DNA of 5,597 nucleotides from an uncultured Prevotella sp. (lineage in GTDB: Bacteria; Bacteroidota; Bacteroidia; Bacteroidales; Bacteroidaceae). Position numbers and translations under genes: made by a program. The notes beneath the pieces are model-generated. The model was not told the origin of the DNA. It made no database searches and was given only the letters and a program-made list of their open reading frames with translations. Location of the stretch: the NCBI GenBank assembly GCA_937880835.1, contig CALGRN010000103.1:1-5597 (forward strand). Reading direction: 5' to 3'. The stretch's first letter is position 1; each line of letters begins with the position of its first letter. This document shows, piece by piece, positions 1-5,367 of the stretch.

Positions 1-72
1 GTCTATACTCTGTGCAGACAAATTCAATGAGAAAAAGACGGAAAATATTAATAATGAGAGTGACTTTTTCAT
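1..72 (-). CDS. N-terminus of a secreted protein (partial, runs off the left edge)
   Basis: Read on the minus strand, an ATG at 72-70 opens a frame with no stop through to position 1, giving 24 codons. The peptide begins MKKSLSLLIFS, continues with a hydrophobic stretch rich in L, F, I and V, and reaches an LSA-Q junction at about residues 18-21 followed by SID. This is the classic layout of a Sec signal peptide (KK n-region, about 14-residue h-region, small residues at -3 and -1), and cleavage before Gln is common in Bacteroidota exported proteins. A TAnnTTTG promoter candidate lies 37 bp upstream in the right orientation. The mature domain is outside the window, so no function can be given. 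The competing reading is a plus-strand gene tail: frame 2 stays open from position 2 to a TAA at 77-79. It has no comparable support. Confidence 0.62.
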   Translation of the reverse strand, partial: MKKSLSLLIFSVFFSLNLSAQSID

Positions 73-108
73 AAGATAATATGTTTAAGATATATTATAT
101 ATAGACCT

Positions 109-116
109 CAAATATA
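109..116 (-). promoter_or_regulatory. Candidate Bacteroidota -7 promoter element for the leftward secreted-protein gene
   Basis: On the minus strand this reads TATATTTG, an exact match to the Bacteroidota primary sigma factor -7 consensus TAnnTTTG. It lies 37 bp from the ATG at 72, which would give a 5' leader of roughly 30 nt if transcription starts about 7 nt downstream. No good TTTG -33 element is seen at the expected distance, where the sequence is GATTTA-like, so basal strength may be low or an activator may be needed. A 15-bp inverted repeat occupies the -33 position. Confidence 0.45.
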
Positions 117-122
117 GTTAAA

Positions 123-137
123 AGATTTTATAAATCT
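123..137. promoter_or_regulatory. Operator-like inverted repeat AGATTT-N3-AAATCT
   Basis: Six-base arms AGATTT (123-128) and AAATCT (132-137) are perfectly complementary around a TAT spacer. The site begins 6 bp upstream of the leftward -7 candidate and covers the region where the -33 contact would fall, a usual place for an activator or repressor site. A palindrome of this size can arise by chance in A/T-rich DNA, so the position is the main argument. Confidence 0.25.
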
Positions 138-254
138 GCGTTTTAAAGAATAAAAATACTGTGCATTAATTCTATTTAACACTAATAAATTTAAAAACAA
201 TGTTCTTTACACGACAGAATGACATAAAATAGAGAGTATGAAAATATGCCGTTG

Positions 255-266
255 AAATCATGATTT
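255..266. promoter_or_regulatory. Perfect 12-bp palindrome AAATCATGATTT
   Basis: AAATCA followed directly by TGATTT is a perfect two-fold symmetric 12-mer in the middle of the divergent intergenic region. It could be a dimeric regulator site. In DNA this A/T-rich, about 0.4 such palindromes would be expected by chance over 800 bp (my rough estimate), so it is only a candidate. Confidence 0.18.
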
Positions 267-292
267 TATGGCATCTGAAAGTGTCAATAAAC

Positions 293-307
293 TTTACAGC
301 ATGTAAA
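293..307. promoter_or_regulatory. Operator-like inverted repeat TTTACA-GCA-TGTAAA
   Basis: Arms TTTACA (293-298) and TGTAAA (302-307) are perfect inverted copies around GCA. The 6-3-6 architecture matches that of the AGATTT-TAT-AAATCT site at 123-137, but the sequence differs. TGTAAA/TTTACA half sites are used by several bacterial regulator families; which one, if any, cannot be read from the sequence. Confidence 0.22.
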
Positions 308-330
308 AAGACTTGCTTATTTGCGACAAT

Positions 331-370
331 GTGTATTTTCGGACGAGAAAATGCGATTTTTATAATACAC
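331..370. repeat. Nested inverted repeats (possible hairpin)
   Basis: GTGTATT (331-337) is the exact inverse complement of AATACAC (364-370). Inside it, ATTTTC (335-340) pairs with GAAAAT (347-352) around GGACGA. The two stems share bases 335-337, so they are partly exclusive and could represent alternative folds. Nothing else suggests a named RNA. Confidence 0.2.
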
Positions 371-424
371 TGATTACCAATGTGTTGTCGTACAATAATC
401 TTTTTATGATTTTTCAAGAACATA

Positions 425-716
425 GGTTTTGCACCCTAAAAGGATAACTATTGCATTTCAACAGCAGTTGTTTTACGATGCAAAAACAATGAAACAGAAA
501 TGCAAAACAATAGCTTTTGCAAGCTGAAAGGGGAAAAACAGCCGTTTGAAAGCATAATTTTCAGTTTCTGAAAGCTGCTTTACGGTTTTTTAAATTCAGA
601 AAAGTTATTACATTATTCATGCTTTTCAGCCTTGCGAAATTGTTGCCATCGTAGGCGGAAAACAATTAAAAATAGTGAAATCAATAGCATTTACAAAAGT
701 TTGGAGTAATTTTGCA
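425..716. repeat. Cluster of degenerate TTTTGCA / TGCAAAA inverted repeats
   Basis: The 7-mer TTTTGCA occurs at 427-433, 515-521 and 710-716, and its inverse TGCAAAA at 479-485 and 501-507: five copies in under 300 bp where well below one is expected from base composition (rough estimate). The 501-521 pair forms a perfect 7-bp stem with loop CAATAGC; CAATAGC recurs at 682-688, and CTATTGC, the inverse of GCAATAG, lies at 448-454. TTGCATTTC (451-459) is inverted at 497-505. A longer imperfect pair joins 519-530 (GCAAGCTGAAAG) to 622-635 (CTTTTCAGCCTTGC), 12 pairs with two bulges. From memory, Prevotella genomes carry related scattered intergenic repeats of the AAAACAATAGCTTTTGCA type; this could be a decayed copy. 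It could also be a set of regulator sites. Confidence 0.4.
707..714 (+). promoter_or_regulatory. Candidate -7 promoter element for the GH3-led operon
   Basis: TAATTTTG matches TAnnTTTG exactly. Transcription would start near 720, giving a leader of about 150 nt before the ATG at 870. No clear TTTG is present at the -33 distance; the nearest TTTG (700-703) is too close. The box overlaps the rightmost TTTTGCA copy of the repeat cluster, so the repeat itself may supply the promoter, or the match may be a by-product of the repeat. Confidence 0.33.
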
Positions 717-719
717 TAA

Positions 720-869
720 CGCTATAAAGCGAAAAACAGCAACTTGAAACAAGAAGCAAATCAAACAGAAAAGAAGCCGGAAGAAAACGGCTTATTGCAT
801 CCCCGACAGCTGACAGACATAGCGAAAGGAAGCAGGGGTTGCTGAAAAGAAACAGAGAAATATACATAA
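720..869 (+). other. Structured 5' leader of the GH3 gene
   Basis: Three small stems follow the candidate start site: CGCT-ATAA-AGCG (720-731), AAGCCG paired to CGGCTT around an 8-nt loop (774-793), and GCATCCCC paired to GGGGTTGC (797-804 with 835-842, seven of eight pairs) enclosing about 30 nt. The last stem ends 27 nt before the start codon. The leader is purine-rich and G/C-richer than the DNA to its left. No known riboswitch class is recognised and no U-tract follows the stems, so none is a clear terminator. Confidence 0.25.
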
Positions 870-2396
870 ATGAGTTTAACGAAATTAGCAAGCAAGTTCT
901 TTTTGCAACGTCAGAAAGAGCTGGAAAGGCATTATAACGAAGCAGAAAACTTGCAGGCGGAGGTTCTCAGGCATCTTCTGACAAGGGCGAAGAATACCGA
1001 GTACGGACGAAAGCACCTCTTCGGTGTTACGAAATCTTATGATGACTTCGCGCGCAACGTGCCTTTGAACACCTATGAAGAACTCAAAAGCTACATAGAA
1101 CGCATGCGGCACGGAGAAAGCAACGTGCTTTGGAACGGAACGGTGAAATGGTTTGCAAAGTCGTCGGGAACGACAAACGACAAGAGTAAGTTTATTCCTG
1201 TGTCGCACGAAGGATTGCGCAACATACATTATCAAGGCGGAAAGGATGCCGTTGCAATATATTTGCGCAACAATGCAAACAGTCGTATGTTCGACGGAAA
1301 GTCTCTTATACTCGGAGGAAGCCACTCGCCTAACTACAATCTGAGCAATTCGATAGTGGGAGACCTTAGCGCAATACTCATAGAGCATATAAATCCGTTG
1401 GTAAATCTGATGCGTGTGCCGTGCAAACAGACTGCACTTCTGAGTGACTTTGAAGTGAAAAGAGAGCGCATAGCACGCGAAACGATCAACAAGAACGTAA
1501 CCAATCTGTCGGGCGTTCCGTCGTGGATGCTCAGCGTTATAGTGAGAGTGCTCGAACTGTCGGGCAAGAAACATCTCGAAGAAGTGTGGCAGAACATTGA
1601 GGTTTTCTTTCATGGCGGAATAGCATTCACGCCATATCGCAAGCAGTATGAGCAGATAATAACGTCTCCTAACATGCATTACATGGAGACATACAATGCA
1701 AGCGAGGGTTTCTTCGGGCTGCAAGACGATCCCGACGACAAGGCTATGCTGCTGATGCTCGATTACGATGTCTTCTACGAATTCATACCGATGGACGAAT
1801 ACGGCAAGGAAAATCCTACGGTTGTTCCACTCTGGGGCGTTGAAACAGGAAAGAACTATGCGATGCTTATATCTACATCTTGCGGTCTGTGGCGTTACTT
1901 AATCGGCGACACAGTGCAGTTTACGTCGAAGAATCCGTATAAGTTCATCATCTCGGGACGCACGAAACACTTCATAAATGCGTTTGGCGAAGAGCTTATA
2001 GTGGACAATGCCGACAACGGACTTGAATACGCTTGCAGACAGACGGGAGCAGAGGTGAAAGAATATACGGCAGCTCCCGTTTACATGGACGATAACGCCA
2101 AATGCCGCCATCAATGGCTCATAGAGTTCGCAAAGATGCCTGCCGACATAAAAGAGTTTGCCTTAATGCTCGACAGAAAGTTGCAGGAGATAAACAGCGA
2201 CTATGAGGCTAAACGATACAAGAACATCACTTTGCAGCCTCTGGAAATAGTAACGGCGCGTGAAAACCTGTTCAACGACTGGATGAAACGACGAGGAAAG
2301 CTGGGCGGACAAAACAAAATACCGCGCTTGTGCAACAGTAGGAAGCACATAGACGAATTGTTGGAGATGAACGAAGAAGAGGATAAAAGGACTTGA
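870..2396 (+). CDS. GH3-family adenylate-forming enzyme (GH3 auxin-responsive promoter family protein)
   Basis: A 508-residue cytoplasmic protein without signal peptide, the usual length for bacterial GH3 proteins. GH3 enzymes belong to the ANL superfamily; plant members use ATP to adenylate a carboxylic acid and then join it to an amino acid. All core motifs are visible: the phosphate loop SSGTTNDKSKF (98-108), FFHGG (246-250), the adenine/acyl-adenylate motif YNASEGFFG (275-283), YLIGDTVQF (343-351) with the ribose-contacting Asp347, the hinge-like SGRTKHFINAFGEEL (362-376) that opens the C-terminal domain, and GGQNKIPR (479-486), whose Lys483 matches the Lys of the plant QYKTPR motif. The enzyme therefore looks intact. 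The start at 870 follows an A/T-rich stretch typical of Bacteroidota starts; the acyl and amine substrates of the bacterial branch are unknown. It leads a run of envelope genes, with a 66-bp gap to the next. Confidence 0.93.
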   Translation: MSLTKLASKFFLQRQKELERHYNEAENLQAEVLRHLLTRAKNTEYGRKHLFGVTKSYDDFARNVPLNTYEELKSYIERMRHGESNVLWNGTVKWFAKSSGTTNDKSKFIPVSHEGLRNIHYQGGKDAVAIYLRNNANSRMFDGKSLILGGSHSPNYNLSNSIVGDLSAILIEHINPLVNLMRVPCKQTALLSDFEVKRERIARETINKNVTNLSGVPSWMLSVIVRVLELSGKKHLEEVWQNIEVFFHGGIAFTPYRKQYEQIITSPNMHYMETYNASEGFFGLQDDPDDKAMLLMLDYDVFYEFIPMDEYGKENPTVVPLWGVETGKNYAMLISTSCGLWRYLIGDTVQFTSKNPYKFIISGRTKHFINAFGEELIVDNADNGLEYACRQTGAEVKEYTAAPVYMDDNAKCRHQWLIEFAKMPADIKEFALMLDRKLQEINSDYEAKRYKNITLQPLEIVTARENLFNDWMKRRGKLGGQNKIPRLCNSRKHIDELLEMNEEEDKRT

Positions 2397-2462
2397 AACT
2401 TATTTACAAGAGTTGAAAAGCAAACGCAGAAAGAAGATACATATATATAATAAGGATATGAT

Positions 2463-4460
2463 ATGAGCAGAATGACGATATACGAAAGCGTTAAAGGATG
2501 TACGGAAAAGCCTTCCGGGCAGTCTCGGAGACGCGTCTTTATGCGACTGTGTCTTTATCTGGCAATGCTTTTCATATCTTCTTCATGTGCAAAAATGGGC
2601 GAACCGGACGGCGGATGGTATGATGAGACACCGCCTAAGATACTCGGTTCGACGCCGAAAGACGGTTCTGTGAACGTCAAAGCAAAGAAAGTGGACATCT
2701 TCTTCGATGAATATATAAAGTTGGACAACGACAACGAGAAAGTGGTAGTATCGCCTCCGCAAATGGAAATGCCCGTAATCAGAGGACAGGGAAAGCACAT
2801 AACGGTGGAGCTGAAAGACTCTTTGAAACCCAATACAACATATACGATAGACTTTTCTGATGCCATTTCGGACAACAACGAGGGTAATCCGCTCGGGAAT
2901 TACACATACAGTTTCTCGACAGGAGAAACGATAGACACCATGCAAGTGAGTGGATATGTGCTTGAAGCGGATAATCTCGAACCGATAAAAGGAATACTCG
3001 TGGGACTTTACGAGAACTTAAACGACACGGCATTTCGCAAAGAACCGATGCTCAGAGTGTCGCGCACAGACAGCAGGGGGCACTTCGTGATAAAAGGAAT
3101 ACGCCCTGCCGAGTATCGGGTTTATGCGCTTCAAGATGCCGACGGCAATTATTTTTTCAGTCAGAAAAGCGAAAAGATAGCCTTTACAAAGGAAATAATA
3201 ACACCTTCTTTCAGCTATGATATAAGGCAGGACACGATATGGCGCGACTCGCTTCGCATCGATTCGATAAGCCGGGTGAGATATACGCGCTTCAAACCGG
3301 ATAACATCGTGCTGAGAGCTTTCACCGAATTGCAGACAAATCGTTATCTCGTGAAAAGCGAAAGGAAATACGCAAACCGCATGACTTTCTATTTCAGCTA
3401 TGGCAATGAGCATCTTCCTGAGATAAAAGGACTTGATTTCGACGGTAGTAATGCATTCATAACAGAGTGTTCCGAGAACAAAGATACGGTCACTTACTGG
3501 CTTCTTGATACGGCATTGATAAACCGCGATACGCTCAATGTTGATATAAGATACCTCGCAAACGACTCTTCCGGTGTGCTTCGCATGCACAACGATACGC
3601 TGCAAATGCTATCGAAAGAGCCTTACAGTAGGAGAATGAGGGAGCGGCAAAGCGAAATTGAAAGGTGGGAGAAACAACAACGCAGGCTGAAAGAGCGCGG
3701 AGAGAAGTATGATGCAATAATGCCGCCAAAGCCGTTGGAAGTGAAATACATCATACCGCAACGCCTCGAACCGGACAGAAACGTAACAATCTCGCTGCCT
3801 ACACCGTTGAAAAGCGTTGACACAACAGCCATACATCTGTATTCGAAGCATGATACGCTGTGGTACAGAGCTAAGTTCAGACTCGAAAAAATGTCCGAAC
3901 GGGAGTATAGGTTGCGCGCCGAATGGAGACCGGGAATAGAATACAGCATCGAAGCAGATACAATGGCGTTTGTCGATATATACGGAATGAAGTCGAGTCC
4001 GTTTAAACAAGGACTGATAGTTGGAGCGGAAGAAGATTACGGAACACTTATAGTGCAAATGAACAACATGCGCGATCGCAATGCCGTAGTACAGCTTCTC
4101 GACGGTCAGGATAAACCGGTGAAAGAGGTAATGACAAGAAACGGCACTGCTGAAATATTCTATATAAATCCCGGAAAATATTATATGCGGATGTTTGTTG
4201 ATGAAAACAACAACCGAAAATGGGACACGGGAGATTATGACAAAGGCATACAAGCCGAGCATGTTTACTACTATAACAAAGCAATAGAAATAAAAGCGAA
4301 GCGCGATATAACGGCAAATTGGAATCCCGAAGCAATGGAATCGAACCGCCAAAAGCCGGGAGAGATAACACGACAGAAGGCTGAAAAAGAGAAGAAAATA
4401 AAGAAACAAAACGCTCAAAGAGCTGCAAAACTCGGTTTGCAATATGTTCCGAACATATAG
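2463..4460 (+). CDS. Large Ig-like (Big_5/SbsA-type) domain lipoprotein
   Basis: A 665-residue envelope protein. Residues 22-41 form a lipoprotein signal (RRR, then a hydrophobic LYLAMLFI stretch) ending in ISSSC with Cys42 as likely lipidation site, a relaxed lipobox of the Bacteroidota kind. The mature start CAKMGEPDGG followed by DETPPKILGSTPKDG is the hallmark of Bacteroidota Ig-like lipoproteins. Domains: Big_5-like Ig fold about 55-155, a carboxypeptidase-regulatory-like beta sandwich about 160-250, a less clear beta region 275-370, a charged helical linker 388-415, a second Ig-like segment about 425-515, a second regulatory-like sandwich about 525-615, and a Lys-rich tail 635-655. D580, N582, N584, D588 and D591 fit a calcium-loop pattern. 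No enzymatic motif is seen; a structural or binding role is inferred. The in-frame ATG at 2541 (Met27) would give a more ordinary 16-residue signal and may be the true start. Confidence 0.87.
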   Translation: MSRMTIYESVKGCTEKPSGQSRRRVFMRLCLYLAMLFISSSCAKMGEPDGGWYDETPPKILGSTPKDGSVNVKAKKVDIFFDEYIKLDNDNEKVVVSPPQMEMPVIRGQGKHITVELKDSLKPNTTYTIDFSDAISDNNEGNPLGNYTYSFSTGETIDTMQVSGYVLEADNLEPIKGILVGLYENLNDTAFRKEPMLRVSRTDSRGHFVIKGIRPAEYRVYALQDADGNYFFSQKSEKIAFTKEIITPSFSYDIRQDTIWRDSLRIDSISRVRYTRFKPDNIVLRAFTELQTNRYLVKSERKYANRMTFYFSYGNEHLPEIKGLDFDGSNAFITECSENKDTVTYWLLDTALINRDTLNVDIRYLANDSSGVLRMHNDTLQMLSKEPYSRRMRERQSEIERWEKQQRRLKERGEKYDAIMPPKPLEVKYIIPQRLEPDRNVTISLPTPLKSVDTTAIHLYSKHDTLWYRAKFRLEKMSEREYRLRAEWRPGIEYSIEADTMAFVDIYGMKSSPFKQGLIVGAEEDYGTLIVQMNNMRDRNAVVQLLDGQDKPVKEVMTRNGTAEIFYINPGKYYMRMFVDENNNRKWDTGDYDKGIQAEHVYYYNKAIEIKAKRDITANWNPEAMESNRQKPGEITRQKAEKEKKIKKQNAQRAAKLGLQYVPNI

Positions 4461-4483
4461 AAACAAATAAAACGAATGACGTT

Positions 4484-5293
4484 ATGAGACATTTTAAGAT
4501 TATAATATTACTGGTGCTGCTGACTCTGACGAAAGGAGTCTCGGCGCAATGTGCATTCAAGAACACTGCATTCAGCGGTGGAGAGTTTCTTACTTATAAT
4601 CTTTATTATAATTGGAAGTTCGTATGGGTGAAAGCAGGAAATGCATCTATGTACACCGTTTCGACAAAATATAACGGTCATGATGCATACCGTTCGAGTC
4701 TGACAACACGCGGAAACGGACGCGTAGATGATTTTTTCGTACTTCGAGACACACTTTTATGCTATGCGTCTCAAAAGCTTGAACCGCTCTATTTCCGCAA
4801 AGGTGCACGCGAAGGAAACAGATATACGGTGGACGAAGTATGGTACACGTATCCCAATAGGCGTATTCATCTGCGCCAACATCGCCTGAATCATAAGGGA
4901 GAACATGAATGGAAGGAGACAAATTCAGATGAATGCGTGTTTGATATGATGAATATCTTCTTGCGTGCACGTTCGTTCAATCCCGAAAAATGGAAGAAAG
5001 GACATGTCGTAAAGTTTCCCATTGCCGACGGGCGCAATGTTGATAAAGCGCAATTGAAATACAATGGCAAGACAACAATAAAGGCTGATGACGGCAATAA
5101 GTATCGTTGTCTGCAACTATCATACACCGAACTGGACGACGGAAAATGGAAAGAAGTGGCTCGGTTCTATGTAACCGATGATCAGAACCACATCCCAGTG
5201 CGTCTGGATATGTTTCTTCGATTCGGCTCTGCAAAGGCTTTTCTCGTCAGTATGAAAGGAATACGCAACAAGATAGAATCGATAGTAAAGTGA
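4484..5293 (+). CDS. Secreted DUF3108 domain protein
   Basis: A 269-residue protein with a Sec signal peptide: MRHFK, a hydrophobic core IIILLVLLTLT, and a VSA-Q cleavage site after residue 21. The mature part opens with GGEFLTYNLYYNWKFVWVKAG (32-52), the typical start of DUF3108 (PF11306) proteins, in which a Gly-Glu pair leads into an aromatic strand and an aGxa turn. The rest is predicted beta-rich, with the later DUF3108-like segments KKGHVVKFPIADG (171-183) and IPVRLDMFLRFGSAKAFL (237-254). The function of DUF3108 is not established; the fold suggests a periplasmic or outer-membrane-associated beta protein. The gene starts 23 bp after the lipoprotein stop, so the two are almost certainly co-transcribed, and their products may act together. 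Cys23, two residues after the predicted cleavage site, could offer a lipoprotein alternative, but the preceding VSAQ fits a lipobox poorly. Confidence 0.86.
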   Translation: MRHFKIIILLVLLTLTKGVSAQCAFKNTAFSGGEFLTYNLYYNWKFVWVKAGNASMYTVSTKYNGHDAYRSSLTTRGNGRVDDFFVLRDTLLCYASQKLEPLYFRKGAREGNRYTVDEVWYTYPNRRIHLRQHRLNHKGEHEWKETNSDECVFDMMNIFLRARSFNPEKWKKGHVVKFPIADGRNVDKAQLKYNGKTTIKADDGNKYRCLQLSYTELDDGKWKEVARFYVTDDQNHIPVRLDMFLRFGSAKAFLVSMKGIRNKIESIVK

Positions 5294-5367
5294 AACTGAA
5301 CGGAAAACGTACAGCAGAATGATGCCTGCCGACAATCAACAATTAAACTTATAAACTCAAAGAAGCA

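Larger units (their letters stand above)
73..869. other. Long A/T-rich divergent intergenic region without a convincing gene
   Basis: About 800 bp separate the leftward secreted-protein gene from the rightward GH3 gene. Stops are frequent in all frames and no tRNA, rRNA or convincing protein gene was found. The longest minus-strand frame (172-423, 83 codons) has no recognisable domain. The stretch is clearly more A/T-rich than the coding part. It holds three operator-like or hairpin palindromes in 123-307, an AT-rich nested hairpin at 331-370, a cluster of TTTTGCA/TGCAAAA-based inverted repeats at 425-716, and a leader with hairpins at 720-869. Its length is unusual beside the 23-74 bp gaps in the rest of the window. 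Confidence 0.7.

Noticed and set aside
2..79. A plus-strand frame open from the window edge to TAA at 77-79, possibly the tail of an upstream gene
   Set aside because: The hydrophilic tail is possible, but the same DNA read in reverse gives a textbook signal peptide with a well-placed promoter box, which is a stronger explanation.
172..423. An 83-codon minus-strand open frame in the intergenic region
   Set aside because: No domain, signal peptide or family resemblance; composition follows the A/T-rich background, and it spans two of the palindromes. A small orphan gene cannot be excluded but is not supported.
425..716. A CRISPR array
   Set aside because: The repeats are 7-12 bp, in mixed orientation and irregularly spaced, with no uniform repeat-spacer structure.
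774..842. Leader stems as a rho-independent terminator
   Set aside because: No run of T follows either stem, and the coding region begins just downstream.
691..891. A 66-codon minus-strand frame with a hydrophobic, membrane-like translation overlapping the GH3 start
   Set aside because: It is the reverse of a purine-rich leader, which automatically yields Phe/Leu/Ser-rich peptide. It overlaps the GH3 start codon and has no plausible promoter seen.
885..1724. A 279-codon minus-strand open frame opposite the GH3 gene
   Set aside because: It lies wholly inside a gene with clear GH3 motifs. Its translation is rich in Cys, His and Arg without a recognisable domain, typical of an antisense shadow.
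3609..4466. A 285-codon minus-strand open frame opposite the Ig lipoprotein
   Set aside because: It mirrors the coding strand of a recognisable lipoprotein. Its Phe/Leu/Cys-rich translation is what codon bias of the sense gene produces in antisense.
5294..5367. A terminator or promoter between the DUF3108 and GT39 genes
   Set aside because: No stable stem with a T-run and no TAnnTTTG box is visible in the 74 bp.
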